Source of the DNA: Desulfosporosinus hippei DSM 8344
GTDB taxonomy: Bacteria > Bacillota > Desulfitobacteriia > Desulfitobacteriales > Desulfitobacteriaceae
Length of the DNA stretch: 64,000 bases
Direction of reading: 5' to 3'
Assembly (NCBI RefSeq): GCF_900100785.1
Contig: NZ_FNCP01000015.1
Location: 1-64,000, forward strand
Made by a program: the position numbers and the translations under genes. Below the pieces are notes generated by a model. That model ran no database searches. It worked only from the letters and a program-made list of their open reading frames with translations, and was not told the origin of the DNA. Positions 55,001-64,000 of the stretch are shown here, one piece after another (position 1 is the first letter of the stretch; the number at the start of each line of letters is the position of its first letter).

Positions 55001-55503
55001 ACCCTCATGATATGCTTAAGGTCAAAGGACAACGGGGAGTCCAAGTCTATCTATTAGGAGAAGTTCAGCGTGTATACAGACTCCAAGGGGTAGATATCAA
55101 CGATAAGCATATTGAGGTTATGGTACGTCAGATGCTTCGTAAAGTGAAGATTGACGATGCGGGAGACACAAGCTTGCTTCCGGGTGGGCTTATTGATGTC
55201 TTTGATTTCCAAGATGAGAATGCCCGGGCGATTGCAGAAGGCGGAGAACCGGCGGTTGCTCACCCAGTTCTGTTGGGGATTACGAAGGCTTCATTGGCTA
55301 CCGACTCCTTCCTGTCAGCGGCATCTTTCCAAGAAACCACCAGAGTGCTTACCGAGGCGGCAATCAAAGGAAAGGTTGATCCATTGCTTGGTCTAAAAGA
55401 AAATGTGATCATCGGAAAGTTAATCCCTGCTGGAACGGGCATGTTAAGATATCATAATGTAAAAACATTGGATGCAAACGAGACCGAATTATTGACACGT
55501 TAG
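52051..55503 (+). CDS. rpoC: DNA-directed RNA polymerase subunit beta'
   Basis: A 1150-residue subunit starting with TTG at 52051 behind AAGGAGCGATAAGGA. The zinc finger [20 protein letters not shown] lies near 60, the magnesium-binding NADFDGDQ near 445, and the second zinc cluster [13 protein letters not shown] with CKKC near 840. The bridge-helix/trigger-loop region [14 protein letters not shown] is present. Length and motifs are complete. Confidence 0.98.
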   Translation: MLDVNNFDRMRIGLASPDMIREWSFGEVKKPETINYRTLKPEREGLFCEKIFGPTRDWECHCGKYKRVRYKGIVCDRCGVEVTRSKVRRERMGHIVLAAPVSHIWYFKGIPSRMGLLLDMSPRALEKVLYFVSYIVTDSGDTSLMKKQLLTETEYREYRDKYGDRFKASMGAEAVKELLAEMDLEKLNEELRIELKEVSGQRKIRAIRRLEVVEAFKSSGNRPDWMIMDVVPVIPPELRPMVQLDGGRFATSDLNDLYRRVINRNNRLKRLLDLGAPDIIVRNEKRMLQEAVDALIDNGRRGRPVTGPGNRPLKSLSDMLKGKQGRFRQNLLGKRVDYSGRSVIVVGPNLKLHQCGLPKEMALELFKPFVMKKLVNEGHAHNIKSAKRMVERVRAEVWDVLEEVISDHPVLLNRAPTLHRLGIQAFEPILVEGRALQIHPLVCTAYNADFDGDQMAVHVPLSAEAQSEARLLMLSAHNILNPKDGRPVATPTQDMVLGSYYLTMQRPGAFGEGKIFKDYDEAVLAYDTKEVHLQAKIKVRRNDGKLLETTVGRLIFNSVIPPQIGYFNEVVGKKGLADIVAKTYRKAGYEATAQLLDGLKSQGFKFSTRAGMTVGLTDITVPKEKTEILTAADASVAKTELQYRRGLITNEERYNLVIDTWAKATKTVTQALMDSLDEFNPVYMMATSGARGNIQQLRQLAGMRGLMADPSGRTIELPIKANFREGLTVLEYFISSHGARKGLADTALRTADSGYLTRRLVDVSQDVIVREEDCGTLNGIMVEDIKDGPEIIEPLVDRLVGRFVLEDLLHPETGEVLASPDTEMTEEQAAEIAQCCESAVIRSVLTCKSRYGVCKKCYGRNLATGRPVEMGEAVGIIAAQSIGEPGTQLTMRTFHTGGVAGDDITQGLPRVEELFEARKPKGQAIIAETVGKVSISEIKGRREVDLLTEADEHIVYSIPYGSRLCVKEGQMVEAGDELTEGSINPHDMLKVKGQRGVQVYLLGEVQRVYRLQGVDINDKHIEVMVRQMLRKVKIDDAGDTSLLPGGLIDVFDFQDENARAIAEGGEPAVAHPVLLGITKASLATDSFLSAASFQETTRVLTEAAIKGKVDPLLGLKENVIIGKLIPAGTGMLRYHNVKTLDANETELLTR

Positions 55504-55549
55504 GACTCAAATGCTAAACTACTATAGTGTGATTAAGGGGGAAAGCATT

Positions 55550-55804
55550 TTGGTGCTTGATGAGACCTTCAAACACGCCAAACAGAAGACAGTTGGGTTA
55601 AAGCAAACCCAGCGAGCCCTTGAAAAAGGGCGAGTTCGGCGTGTTTATATGGCCAAAGATGCCGAAAACCATGTGCGTCGACCTGTCATTGAATGGTGCG
55701 ATAGCCATAATGTCGAGTTGGTCGAAGTTCCTACAATGAAGGAACTGGGGAAAGCATGCGGAATCGAAGTAGGTACTGCTATCGCGGCTATATTGCATGA
55801 GTAG
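55550..55804 (+). CDS. L7Ae-family K-turn-binding protein (YbxF/RplGB-like)
   Basis: An 84-residue L7Ae/L30e-fold protein. GLKQTQRALEKGRVRRVYMAKDAE and MKELGKACGIEVGTAIAAIL are the family's K-turn binding pattern. The TTG at 55550 is chosen for AAGGGGG seven bases before it; the frame is open to 55511. In Bacillus ybxF lies at this same place between rpoC and rpsL and its protein binds K-turn RNAs. A hairpin follows. Confidence 0.88.
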   Translation: MVLDETFKHAKQKTVGLKQTQRALEKGRVRRVYMAKDAENHVRRPVIEWCDSHNVELVEVPTMKELGKACGIEVGTAIAAILHE

Positions 55805-55828
55805 ATACTAGTCTATACAGCGAATTTT

Positions 55829-55863
55829 GGAATTGCTTGTTAGATGCTGTGGCAAGCAATTCC
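55829..55863 (+). terminator. Hairpin before rpsL
   Basis: An 11-bp perfect stem GGAATTGCTTG with a 13-nt loop, followed by TTGTATATTAATTT. Possible partial terminator between rpoBC and the str operon. Confidence 0.65.
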
Positions 55864-55898
55864 TTGTATATTAATTTCACCAGAAAGGAGGCGGAGAC

Positions 55899-56318
55899 AT
55901 GCCGACAATTAATCAACTTATCCGTAAGGGACGTAGCTCTGTCGCACAAAAATCTACAGCTCCAGCTTTACAGTGGGGCTATAACTCACTTAAACGTAAG
56001 CAATATCCCTCAGGAGGATCCCCACAAAAACGGGGTGTTTGTACTAGGGTATATACCACGACTCCTAAGAAGCCTAACTCAGCGCTTCGGAAGGTTGCTC
56101 GTGTGCGTTTAACGAATGGAATGGAGGTTACGACCTATATCCCTGGAATTGGTCACAACCTACAAGAACACTCTGTAGTTCTTATTCGTGGTGGTCGTGT
56201 TAAGGACATCCCTGGTGTTCGTTATCACGTTATTCGTGGCGCTTTGGATACAACTGCCGTTCAAAAACGTATGCAAGGGCGTTCTAAGTATGGTGCAAAA
56301 CGTCCTAAGAAAGCCTAA
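55899..56318 (+). CDS. rpsL: 30S ribosomal protein S12
   Basis: A 139-residue decoding-centre protein. [17 protein letters not shown] and [20 protein letters not shown] keep the lysines linked to streptomycin sensitivity. A segment before [10 protein letters not shown] is longer than in E. coli, as in Bacillus. GAAAGGAGG precedes the ATG. First gene of the str operon. Confidence 0.98.
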   Translation: MPTINQLIRKGRSSVAQKSTAPALQWGYNSLKRKQYPSGGSPQKRGVCTRVYTTTPKKPNSALRKVARVRLTNGMEVTTYIPGIGHNLQEHSVVLIRGGRVKDIPGVRYHVIRGALDTTAVQKRMQGRSKYGAKRPKKA

Positions 56319-56370
56319 GTAAGACGAACTGTTGAATTGTTAAATATATTGATACAAAGGAGGTTGCCAA

Positions 56371-56841
56371 ATGCCACGTAAAGGATATGTTGCTAAACGG
56401 GATGTTCTGCCAGATCCGATTTACAAGAATCAAACTCTGACAAAGTTCATTAATCAGATTATGTTAGATGGTAAAAAGGGAACGGCCGAAGCTATCTGCT
56501 ATGGCGCATTTAATATGATTCAGGAAAAGTCGGGTAAAGATCCGCTTGAAGTTTTTGGTACTGCGCTAAAAAATGTTATGCCGGTACTAGAAGTAAAGGC
56601 TCGTCGTGTTGGTGGAGCTAACTATCAAGTCCCCATCGAAGTACGTGCTGAGCGTCGTACAACATTAGCTCTTCGCTGGCTTGTCGCTATGGCTCGTAAA
56701 CGAGGCGAGAAGACAATGCAAGAGAAGATTGCCGGTGAATTGCTCGATGCCGCTAATAATACTGGTGGTTCTGTAAAGAAGAAAGATGATATGCACAAAA
56801 TGGCTGAGGCCAATAAGGCTTTTGCGCATTACAAGTGGTAA
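56371..56841 (+). CDS. rpsG: 30S ribosomal protein S7
   Basis: A 156-residue assembly protein of the 30S head, contacting 16S rRNA near the E site. Starts [18 protein letters not shown] and contains [21 protein letters not shown] and the helix-rich C-terminus. AAGGAGG precedes the ATG. Confidence 0.98.
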   Translation: MPRKGYVAKRDVLPDPIYKNQTLTKFINQIMLDGKKGTAEAICYGAFNMIQEKSGKDPLEVFGTALKNVMPVLEVKARRVGGANYQVPIEVRAERRTTLALRWLVAMARKRGEKTMQEKIAGELLDAANNTGGSVKKKDDMHKMAEANKAFAHYKW

Positions 56842-56880
56842 TTTGAGACACACTTATTTTGACAGAAAGGGGGATTCTCA

Positions 56881-58959
56881 ATGGCAAGACAATTTTCACT
56901 AGAGAATACACGCAATATAGGAATTATGGCTCACATTGACGCAGGAAAAACAACAACGACAGAACGTATCCTTTTTTACACCGGACGTGTGCATAAGATT
57001 GGAGAAGTTCACGATGGTGCCGCGACGATGGACTGGATGGTTCAGGAGCAAGAGCGTGGTATTACTATTACATCCGCTGCCACAACATGCCAATGGAGAA
57101 ACAACCGGATCAACATCATTGACACACCAGGGCACGTGGACTTCACAGTGGAAGTCGAACGTTCCCTACGTGTACTTGACGGTGCTGTTGCTGTGTTTTG
57201 CTCAGTTGGTGGTGTTGAGCCTCAATCTGAAACGGTTTGGCGTCAAGCGGATAAATACAAGGTACCACGTATCGCTTTTATCAACAAAATGGATCGCTTA
57301 GGCGCTGACTTCTTCAGGGGCGTTTCAATGATTTCTGATCGTTTGGGAGCAAACCCAGTTCCAATTCAGTTGCCAATTGGTGTTGAGGAAAATTTCAAAG
57401 GAATTGTCGATCTAGTAACCATGAACTCGGTTATCTATACAGACGATTTGGGAACTACAGCAGAACACAGCTCGATCCCTGAGGATTTGACCGAATTGGC
57501 CAACGAATATCGGGAGAAGCTGATTGAAGCAGTTTCAGAAACCAGTGAAGAACTCATGATGAAGTACCTCGAAGGGGAAGCTTTGACCGAGCAAGAAATT
57601 CGTGATGGTATACGTCGCGGAGTGGTCGGCAACAAGTTTATTCCTGTAATTTGCGGTTCAGCGTTCAAGAATAAGGGTGTACAACCGCTGCTTGACGCAG
57701 TTGTTGATTATATGCCATCACCTCTAGACGTTCCTCCAATTAACGGAGTACACCCTGATACCGGTGCTGAAGATAAGCGAACAGCATCGGATACAGAGCC
57801 TTTCTCAGCGCTTGCGTTTAAGATCATGGCTGATCCATTCGTAGGAAAACTTGCTTTCTTCCGGGTCTATTCTGGAGTTTTGGGTGCTGGTTCTTATGTC
57901 TTTAACTCAACAAAGGGAAAACGCGAGCGCATTGGACGCATACTCCAAATGCACGCTAACCATAGAGAGGATATTCAAGAAGTTCGCTCCGGTGATATCG
58001 CAGCTGCCGTCGGTCTAAAAGATACCTCAACTGGTGATACCCTATGTGACGAAAAGAATCCAATCATCTTAGAAAAAATGGTATTCCCAGAACCAGTTAT
58101 CTCAGTCTCGATTGAGCCTAAGACGAAAGCTGACCAAGAAAAAATGGGTGGGGCACTCGGCCGCTTAGCGGAAGAAGATCCGACCTTTAGAATGCACACT
58201 GATATAGAGACAGGACAGACAATTATCGAAGGTATGGGTGAACTTCATCTGGAGATCATTGTCGATCGCTTGCAGCGTGAGTTTAAAGTCCAGTGTGATG
58301 TTGGTCGACCACAGGTTGCTTATAAAGAAACTATTCGCCGTACAGTTAAAGCAGAAGGAAAGTTCGTTCGCCAGTCAGGTGGTCGTGGACAATACGGTCA
58401 CTGTTGGGTCGAACTGGAACCGCTCGAACCCGGTAGTGGTTTCGAATTTGTTAACAAAGTGGTCGGGGGTGTTATTCCTAGAGAATACATCAACCCGATT
58501 GGAGCTGGTATTGAAGAAGCGATGCAAAATGGTATTTTGGCCGGTTACCCACTTCTTGACATGCGGGCAACTGTGTATGATGGTTCTTACCATGATGTTG
58601 ACTCTTCTGAGATGGCCTTTAAGATCGCTGGATCCATGGCGTTTAAATCTGGCGCACTTAAAGCTGATCCTGTAATCATCGAACCAATTGAGAAAATTGA
58701 AGTGACCGTTCCCGAGGAATATATGGGAGATGTCATTGGGGATATTAGTTCGCGTAGAGGCCGGATTGAGGGCATGGAAGCACGTGGCAACACACAGGTT
58801 GTTCGTGGATATGTGCCGCTTTCTGAGATGTTTGGTTATTCCACCGACTTGCGTTCTGCAACACAAGGCCGAGGGGTCTATGTAATGCAGTTCGACCACT
58901 ACGAGGAAGTTCCCAAAAACATTGCGGATGGTATTATTGCTAAACGCCAAGGGTCATAA
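56881..58959 (+). CDS. fusA: Translation elongation factor G
   Basis: A 692-residue GTPase driving translocation. G1 motif [12 protein letters not shown] at 17-28, G2 [11 protein letters not shown]3 DTPGHVDF near 81 and G4 NKMDRLG near 135 are all intact, followed by domains II to V ([28 protein letters not shown]). AAAGGGGG precedes the ATG. No fusidic-acid-resistance change is evident by eye. Confidence 0.98.
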   Translation: MARQFSLENTRNIGIMAHIDAGKTTTTERILFYTGRVHKIGEVHDGAATMDWMVQEQERGITITSAATTCQWRNNRINIIDTPGHVDFTVEVERSLRVLDGAVAVFCSVGGVEPQSETVWRQADKYKVPRIAFINKMDRLGADFFRGVSMISDRLGANPVPIQLPIGVEENFKGIVDLVTMNSVIYTDDLGTTAEHSSIPEDLTELANEYREKLIEAVSETSEELMMKYLEGEALTEQEIRDGIRRGVVGNKFIPVICGSAFKNKGVQPLLDAVVDYMPSPLDVPPINGVHPDTGAEDKRTASDTEPFSALAFKIMADPFVGKLAFFRVYSGVLGAGSYVFNSTKGKRERIGRILQMHANHREDIQEVRSGDIAAAVGLKDTSTGDTLCDEKNPIILEKMVFPEPVISVSIEPKTKADQEKMGGALGRLAEEDPTFRMHTDIETGQTIIEGMGELHLEIIVDRLQREFKVQCDVGRPQVAYKETIRRTVKAEGKFVRQSGGRGQYGHCWVELEPLEPGSGFEFVNKVVGGVIPREYINPIGAGIEEAMQNGILAGYPLLDMRATVYDGSYHDVDSSEMAFKIAGSMAFKSGALKADPVIIEPIEKIEVTVPEEYMGDVIGDISSRRGRIEGMEARGNTQVVRGYVPLSEMFGYSTDLRSATQGRGVYVMQFDHYEEVPKNIADGIIAKRQGS

Positions 58960-59054
58960 GCGAGGTCGGAGGTACGAAGCACGAATGATTTGAAATTCTT
59001 GCTTCCTAACTCCCTGAATTATATAATTTCAAGTATTTTAAAGGAGTGAAAAAA

Positions 59055-60260
59055 ATGGGAAAAGCTAAATACGAACGTACAAAACCTCATGTTAACGTAG
59101 GAACCATTGGTCACGTTGACCATGGTAAAACTACAACGACGGCTGCTATTACCGTTGTACTTTCAAAACACGGTGGAGCAGTTGCAACAGCGTTTGATCA
59201 AATTGACAAGGCTCCAGAAGAGCGCGAGCGTGGAATTACCATTTCCACTGCACACGTAGAGTATGAAACTGACAATCGTCACTATGCTCACGTGGACTGC
59301 CCAGGACACGCTGACTATGTTAAAAACATGATCACCGGTGCTGCGCAAATGGACGGCGCAATCCTCTGTGTTTCCGCAGCTGATGGCCCAATGCCACAAA
59401 CCCGTGAACACATCCTCTTAGCTCGCCAAGTAGGTGTTCCTAGCATTGTAGTTTGGCTGAACAAAGTGGACATGGTTGATGATCCGGAACTTATCGAGCT
59501 CGTCGAAATGGAACTTCGCGAACTCTTAACCGCCCAAGAATATGATGGCGACAATGTTCCCATCATTCCTGGATCAGGTCTCAAAGCTCTTCAATGTGGT
59601 TGCGGAAAGCGCGAATGCGAGTGGTGTGGAAAGATCTGGAATCTTATGGACGCAGTTGACTCCTATATACCAACTCCAGCCCGTGACACTGACAAGCCTT
59701 TCTTAATGCCTGTCGAGGATGTTTTCACGATTACTGGTCGGGGTACTGTTGCCACAGGTCGTGTTGAGCGTGGTGTGGTTAAGGTCGGCGACGAAGTTGA
59801 AATCGTTGGTTTAGCTGAAGCTTCTCGTAAAAGCGTCGTAACCGGCGTTGAGATGTTCCGCAAATTGCTTGATCAAGCTCAAGCAGGAGACAATATCGGA
59901 GCACTTCTACGTGGTGTTGAGCGTAAAGACATTGAGCGCGGACAAGTTTTAGCAAAAGCCGGATCCATTAAACCATTCACAAAGTTTACAGGTGAGGTTT
60001 ACGTTCTTAATAAAGAAGAGGGTGGACGTCATACTCCTTTCTTCCATAACTATCGCCCACAATTCTACTTCCGTACAACTGACGTAACTGGCGTTATCAC
60101 TCTTCCAGAGGGTACCGAAATGGTTATGCCAGGAGACCGTGTAACGATTGAAGTTGAACTTATCACTCCAATCGCTATGGAAGAAGGACTCCGCTTCGCT
60201 ATCCGTGAAGGTGGCCGTACTGTTGGTTCAGGTATCGTAGCAAAAATCGCTGCTAAATAA
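59055..60260 (+). CDS. tuf: Translation elongation factor Tu with Cys-rich insertion
   Basis: A 401-residue GTPase delivering aminoacyl-tRNA. G1 GHVDHGKTT near 18-26, DCPGHADY near 80 and NKVD near 134 are intact. Between GSGLKAL and the following helix, a stretch holds C181-G-C183, C188 and C191 ([13 protein letters not shown]), where E. coli has a cysteine-free EGDAEW segment. The four cysteines look like a metal site. The ATG at 59055 has AAGGAG at good spacing; GTG 59046 is less likely. A hairpin follows. Confidence 0.97.
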   Translation: MGKAKYERTKPHVNVGTIGHVDHGKTTTTAAITVVLSKHGGAVATAFDQIDKAPEERERGITISTAHVEYETDNRHYAHVDCPGHADYVKNMITGAAQMDGAILCVSAADGPMPQTREHILLARQVGVPSIVVWLNKVDMVDDPELIELVEMELRELLTAQEYDGDNVPIIPGSGLKALQCGCGKRECEWCGKIWNLMDAVDSYIPTPARDTDKPFLMPVEDVFTITGRGTVATGRVERGVVKVGDEVEIVGLAEASRKSVVTGVEMFRKLLDQAQAGDNIGALLRGVERKDIERGQVLAKAGSIKPFTKFTGEVYVLNKEEGGRHTPFFHNYRPQFYFRTTDVTGVITLPEGTEMVMPGDRVTIEVELITPIAMEEGLRFAIREGGRTVGSGIVAKIAAK

Positions 60261-60280
60261 TTAGGTCTTGATAAGACTCA

Positions 60281-60311
60281 AATGACGAGAGGAGACTCTC
60301 CTCTCGTCATT
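60281..60311 (+). terminator. Hairpin after tuf
   Basis: A 14-bp perfect stem AATGACGAGAGGAG with a 3-nt loop and no U-tract; it ends or processes the str transcript. Confidence 0.65.
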
Positions 60312-60399
60312 GAAGGAAGAGCAAAGCTAGTCGGTGAATTGATCGCTGGATCAAGTAACTACGAATTTATCTAGCCTTTGCCGTCTGACTTCAGGTATG

Positions 60400-60470
60400 G
60401 CGTAAAAGGTTGCTGGTCGAGTGACTCCGCTCGGTCAGGGAATTTTTACGCTCGAAACCCGTATAACGGG
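60400..60470 (+). promoter_or_regulatory. Structured leader of the S10 operon
   Basis: GCGTAAAA (60400-60407) pairs with 60444-60451 around a 9-bp stem with two wobbles (60413-60421/60430-60438), followed by CCCGT-ATA-ACGGG (60458-60470). GAGGGGG lies just after. Position suggests a ribosomal-protein regulatory leader. Confidence 0.55.
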
Positions 60471-60495
60471 AATTATGAGGGGGTAGTTATATCTT

Positions 60496-60801
60496 ATGAG
60501 CCAAAAAATCAGAATCCGCCTGAAAGCATTTGATCACAAGACTCTTGACCAATCAGCAGAGCGTATTGTCGAAACTGCTAAACGGACGGGCGCACAGGTT
60601 AGTGGACCAATTCCGTTGCCTACGGAAAAAAGTATTTACACGATTTTGCGTTCGCCGCATGTCAATAAGGATTCACGTGAACAATTTGAGATGCGCACTC
60701 ATAAACGGCTTATTGATATTCTTGAGCCGACGCCTAAAACGGTTGACGCACTTATGCGTTTAGATCTACCAGCAGGCGTGGATATCGAAATTAAGTTGTA
60801 A
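60496..60801 (+). CDS. rpsJ: 30S ribosomal protein S10
   Basis: A 101-residue ribosomal protein, also the NusE factor in antitermination. Starts [25 protein letters not shown] and contains [27 protein letters not shown] is about a dozen bases upstream of the ATG. First gene of the S10 operon, separated from rplC by a 178-base gap. Confidence 0.97.
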   Translation: MSQKIRIRLKAFDHKTLDQSAERIVETAKRTGAQVSGPIPLPTEKSIYTILRSPHVNKDSREQFEMRTHKRLIDILEPTPKTVDALMRLDLPAGVDIEIKL

Positions 60802-60870
60802 TTAGCTGATTTTTTACTAGCATATCGTATTATTATATGATATACTATCGTTATGTTTGTTGCGTGAAAC

Positions 60871-60898
60871 ACCCGGCTGCGTGGAGTTGCTGCCGGGT
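60871..60898 (+). repeat. Hairpin between rpsJ and rplC
   Basis: A 7-bp stem ACCCGGC/GCCGGGT with a 14-nt loop in the 178-base gap. A TATACT at 60841 could be a weak -10 element, but no -35 box was found. Confidence 0.5.
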
Positions 60899-60979
60899 TG
60901 ATCCAACAATAAAATAAAAAAACATTTTCGTGCTCTGGAGAAATCCGGCGCACTTCAAAGTGTTTAGGAGGTGGCATTC

Positions 60980-61609
60980 GTGTCAAAAGGAATTTTGGGT
61001 AAAAAAATTGGTATGACTCAGGTATTTACGGATGAAGGACGTGTAGTTCCGGTTACTGTTGTTGAAGCGGGGCCCTGTCCGGTAGTTCAGAAGAAAACGA
61101 TGGCAACAGATGGCTACAATGCTATTCAGGTTGGCTTTTCAATTCTTCGCGATAGCTTGAGCAACAAACCTCAGAAAGGGCATTTCTCAAAGGCTTCACT
61201 AAAGCCGATGCGCTATGTTCGTGAGTTTCGTGTTAACGATGTTGATAGCTATGAGATTGGTCAAGAAGTTAAAGTTGATCTATTCTCAGTTGGCGACAAA
61301 GTTGATGTTGTAGGCAAATCAAAGGGAAAAGGGTTTGAGGGCATGATTAAGCGTAATGGCGCTAGTCGTGGACCGATGGCTCATGGTTCTAAGTATCACA
61401 GACGTTCAGGTTCCCTTGGCGCGAAAGGCCCGGCTCGAGTTTTCAAAGGTCGTGTGCTGCCAGGACGTATGGGTGGCGAACGTGTAACGGTACAAAATCT
61501 GGAGGTTATCCGGGTTGATGTGGATAAAAACTTGATCTTGATTAAAGGGGCTGTCCCTGGAGCGAATAAGTCGTTGCTCATTCTGAAGCCTTCTGTCAAG
61601 GCGAAGTAA
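60980..61609 (+). CDS. rplC: 50S ribosomal protein L3
   Basis: A 209-residue protein near the peptidyl-transferase centre. GTG at 60980 behind GGAGGTGG starts [16 protein letters not shown]. The central loop ([17 protein letters not shown]) and [15 protein letters not shown] are typical. An upstream GTG at 60971 is less likely. Confidence 0.97.
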   Translation: MSKGILGKKIGMTQVFTDEGRVVPVTVVEAGPCPVVQKKTMATDGYNAIQVGFSILRDSLSNKPQKGHFSKASLKPMRYVREFRVNDVDSYEIGQEVKVDLFSVGDKVDVVGKSKGKGFEGMIKRNGASRGPMAHGSKYHRRSGSLGAKGPARVFKGRVLPGRMGGERVTVQNLEVIRVDVDKNLILIKGAVPGANKSLLILKPSVKAK

Positions 61610-61632
61610 CACTGGGAAAGGAGGAATAAGCA

Positions 61633-62256
61633 ATGCCGAAAGTTCAAGTAGTAAATATGCAAGGTGCAGCTGTCGGAGAAATTGAACTCAGTGACAATGT
61701 CTTTGGGATCACTCCGAATGTTCATGTTCTTCACTCAGCAGTTGTCTCGCAATTAGCCTCTGAAAGACGCGGAACTCAATCCGCTCTGTTACGCGGCGAA
61801 GTTCGCGGGGGTGGACGTAAACCGTGGCGTCAAAAAGGAACGGGCCGTGCGCGTTCTGGAAGTACTCGCTCACCATTGTGGAGAGGCGGCGGTGTAATCT
61901 TCGCTCCGAAACCACGTAAATATGGTTTTAAACTTCCTAAGAAAGTCCGTCGATTGGCTTTATATTCGGCGCTTTCATCGAAAGTGTTAGAGCAACAGTT
62001 GATTGTCCTCGATGCATTGAGTCTGAGCGAAGTTAAAACACGTGAAATCGTGAAAGTGCTTAAAGCTCTTAATGTTGACAAGAAAGCAATCATCGTAATG
62101 GATAATGCAGATGAGGCAGTGCTTCGTTCTGCACGAAATATTGAGGGTGTCAAAGCTATGGATGTAGCTGGAATGAATATAGTAGATCTACTTAATCATG
62201 ACATTCTTGTGATGACTAAAGCGGCAGTAACTAAAGCAGAGGAGGTGTTAGCGTAA
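61633..62256 (+). CDS. rplD: 50S ribosomal protein L4
   Basis: A 207-residue exit-tunnel protein. The long loop [20 protein letters not shown] with [12 protein letters not shown] is typical. AAAGGAGG precedes the ATG. In other bacteria L4 represses the S10 operon. Its stop shares a base with the rplW start (TAATG). Confidence 0.98.
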   Translation: MPKVQVVNMQGAAVGEIELSDNVFGITPNVHVLHSAVVSQLASERRGTQSALLRGEVRGGGRKPWRQKGTGRARSGSTRSPLWRGGGVIFAPKPRKYGFKLPKKVRRLALYSALSSKVLEQQLIVLDALSLSEVKTREIVKVLKALNVDKKAIIVMDNADEAVLRSARNIEGVKAMDVAGMNIVDLLNHDILVMTKAAVTKAEEVLA

Positions 62257-62543
62257 TGCGCGACGCACGTGATGTCCTCAAAAGTCCAGTAATCTCCGAG
62301 AAGTCAGTAGGGCTTGTCGAAGAAAATAAGTACACCTTCTGGGTAGATCCTGCAGCGAATAAAATCGAAATTAAAGCTGCGGTCGAAAAGATGTTTAAAG
62401 TAACCGTGGTTGAAATCCGCACATTATCTGTTAAAGGAAAAATGAAACGGGTTGGAAAATATCAAGGCAAGACATCGGACCGCAAAAAGGCGATTGCTAC
62501 GCTAAAAGCTGGAGATAAGATTGAAAACTTCGCGGGCCTATAA
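62256..62543 (+). CDS. rplW: 50S ribosomal protein L23
   Basis: A 95-residue protein at the tunnel exit, docking site for trigger factor and SRP. VLKSPVISEKSVGLVEENKYTF and VRTLSVKGKMKR-type segments are present (RTLSVKGKMKRVGKY). GCAGAGGAGG lies within the end of rplD. Confidence 0.97.
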   Translation: MRDARDVLKSPVISEKSVGLVEENKYTFWVDPAANKIEIKAAVEKMFKVTVVEIRTLSVKGKMKRVGKYQGKTSDRKKAIATLKAGDKIENFAGL

Positions 62544-62576
62544 GCAGCTTGAAGCAAAGGAGGATAAGGAAGACCT

Positions 62577-63404
62577 ATGGCAATAAAGACGTTTAAACCA
62601 ACCTCTCCAAGTCGTCGTAACATGACTGTTTCGACCTTTGAAGAGCTGACTAGAACTGAACCAGAACGCTCATTAGTCAAATCACTGACTAAAAAAGCGG
62701 GTCGCAATAACGATGGCCGTTTAAGTGTACGCCATAAAGGCGGCGGACATAAACGCAAGTATCGTGTTATTGACTTTAAACGTAATAAAGACGGAATTCC
62801 TGCTCGTGTAGCGAGCATCGAATACGATCCAAATCGTTCTGCTAATATTGCGTTATTGTATTATCAAGATGGCTTTAAATCCTATATTTTAGCACCGAAC
62901 GGACTACATGTTGATCAAATCGTTGTATCCGGTCCAGATGCAGACATTAAGGTAGGGAATGCACTTCCACTTCAGAATATCCCGGTTGGTACAGTGTTGC
63001 ACAACATTGAGATGAAGCCTGGCAAGGGCGCGCAAATGGTTCGCTCAGCTGGTGGATCAGCCCAACTTATGGCTAAAGAAGGTTCGTATGCTACTTTGAG
63101 ACTTCCATCAGGCGAAATGAGAATGATCCGTATTGAGTGCAGAGCAACAATCGGTGAAGTCGGAAATCTCGACCATGAAAACATTAATATTGGTAAAGCG
63201 GGAAGATCACGCTGGATGGGTATTCGCCCAACTGTTCGTGGATCTGTTATGAATCCTTGTGACCACCCACACGGTGGTGGAGAAGGCCGAAACTCGATTG
63301 GCCGCAACCCATGTACACCTTGGGGTAAACCTGCACTGGGTGCTAAGACCCGAAAGAAAAAGAATCCGTCGAATCGCTTTATTGTGAAGCGGCGCAGTAA
63401 GTAG
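62577..63404 (+). CDS. rplB: 50S ribosomal protein L2
   Basis: A 275-residue protein essential for subunit joining and peptidyl transfer. [18 protein letters not shown] near 52 and the C-terminal [14 protein letters not shown], with the conserved His, are intact. AAAGGAGG precedes the ATG at 62577. Confidence 0.98.
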   Translation: MAIKTFKPTSPSRRNMTVSTFEELTRTEPERSLVKSLTKKAGRNNDGRLSVRHKGGGHKRKYRVIDFKRNKDGIPARVASIEYDPNRSANIALLYYQDGFKSYILAPNGLHVDQIVVSGPDADIKVGNALPLQNIPVGTVLHNIEMKPGKGAQMVRSAGGSAQLMAKEGSYATLRLPSGEMRMIRIECRATIGEVGNLDHENINIGKAGRSRWMGIRPTVRGSVMNPCDHPHGGGEGRNSIGRNPCTPWGKPALGAKTRKKKNPSNRFIVKRRSK

Positions 63405-63422
63405 TCGAAAGGAGGCCCATGA

Positions 63423-63704
63423 ATGAGCAGATCTCTTAAAAAAGGACCTTTCGTCGAAGCTCGTTTACTTGAACGTGTAGAAGCAATGAACGAATCAGGT
63501 GACAAGCGCGTTATTAAGACGTGGTCCAGACGCTCAACAATTTTCCCGCAAATGGTCGGACTCACCATTGCGGTTCACGATGGACGAAAACATGTTCCGA
63601 TCTATGTTACAGAAGACATGGTTGGTCATAAACTAGGAGAGTTTTCGCCTACACGCACCTATAAGGGCCATGCTGGCAGTGAAAAATCCAGCGGCTTACG
63701 ATAA
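63423..63704 (+). CDS. rpsS: 30S ribosomal protein S19
   Basis: A 93-residue head protein. Starts [17 protein letters not shown] and holds [21 protein letters not shown] and [22 protein letters not shown] precedes the ATG. Confidence 0.98.
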   Translation: MSRSLKKGPFVEARLLERVEAMNESGDKRVIKTWSRRSTIFPQMVGLTIAVHDGRKHVPIYVTEDMVGHKLGEFSPTRTYKGHAGSEKSSGLR

Positions 63705-63725
63705 TTCGAGAGGAGGTTAAGGCAC

Positions 63726-64000
63726 ATGCAAGCAAAAGCAGTGGCAAAATATGTACGTATCTCTCCTCGTAAGGTACGCCAAGTTGTTAATTTGATTCGT
63801 GGCAAGAAGGTCAGTGATGCATTCGCAATCCTTCAGTTTACCGCTAAAGGGTCAACTGACGATGTGACTAAAGTACTGAAATCTGCAGTCGCGAATGCGG
63901 GGCATAACTACGACATGAACGCTGATGATCTGTATGTTACAGAAATATGTGTGGATCAAGGACCGACTTTAAAACGTATCAAGCCTCGGGCTATGGGACG
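63726..64000 (+). CDS. rplV: 50S ribosomal protein L22 (partial, runs off the window)
   Basis: The first 91 codons of L22 behind [39 protein letters not shown] and the beta-hairpin start [13 protein letters not shown] that lines the exit tunnel. The gene continues past base 64000. Confidence 0.96.
   Translation, partial: MQAKAVAKYVRISPRKVRQVVNLIRGKKVSDAFAILQFTAKGSTDDVTKVLKSAVANAGHNYDMNADDLYVTEICVDQGPTLKRIKPRAMG

Overview
The window is a low-to-mid GC Firmicutes chromosome segment of the Clostridia type, most like Desulfosporosinus, Desulfitobacterium or Syntrophobotulus (inferred from gene content and order; no species call is possible here). Supporting signs are the block ctsR-mcsA-mcsB-clpC-radA ... 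carD, PIN/TRAM, ispD-ispF, gltX, cysE-cysS, mrnC, thyX, rlmB, sigH, rpmG-secE-nusG, then L11/L1/L10/L12-rpoBC-str-S10, many GTG/TTG starts with strong Shine-Dalgarno sites, and several redox proteins (rubrerythrin, rubredoxin).

Layout: 1-6.6 kb carries DNA repair genes (ung on minus; sbcD-sbcC on plus) with a VOC-family gene. 6.6-18.2 kb is the accessory and most interesting part: an IclR regulator, a glycolate-oxidase-type operon (glcF, a degenerate FAD subunit, glcD), a broken cupin gene, and an operon for a divergent ADP-forming CoA ligase (beta, a small Fe-S protein, alpha), a CitE/malyl-CoA-lyase-type enzyme and an NAD-type malic enzyme. Together these fit glycolate -> glyoxylate -> malyl-CoA (with acetyl-CoA) -> malate + ATP -> pyruvate + CO2, the malyl-CoA route described for glyoxylate fermentation in Syntrophobotulus glycolicus. 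I find the same three-part operator, RAAAC-N3-GTTTY-N7-GAAAC, just downstream of the promoter of the iclR gene, the glc operon and the ligase operon. This ties all three into one putative IclR regulon.

18.2-25.2 kb holds an RluA pseudouridine synthase, a small unannotated 36-codon gene with its own terminator, a YgbA-type protein with a problematic start, a Nudix hydrolase, an MFS transporter, rubrerythrin, an M24 peptidase and a small membrane protein. 25.2-31.5 kb is the CtsR-controlled protein quality-control operon plus radA. 31.8-34.4 kb has an orphan gene, an IscA/HesB-like protein, a rubredoxin with an expanded first Cys motif, and a MazG-like gene divergent from carD. 34.8-44.2 kb is housekeeping: PIN/TRAM, isoprenoid (ispDF), GluRS, a Cys T-box in front of cysE-cysS, mrnC, thyX, rlmB and sigH. 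tRNA-Thr(UGU) and initiator tRNA-Met follow. 44.8-64 kb is the transcription/translation supercluster, ending inside rplV.

Non-coding features: a family of related palindromic intergenic repeats at about 18.3, 38.7 and 43.2 kb, a five-hairpin array inside the ligase operon, a CtsR box, an L10 leader, and many intrinsic terminators. No CRISPR array, IS element or prophage was seen. All family assignments come from reading motifs by eye; no database search was run.
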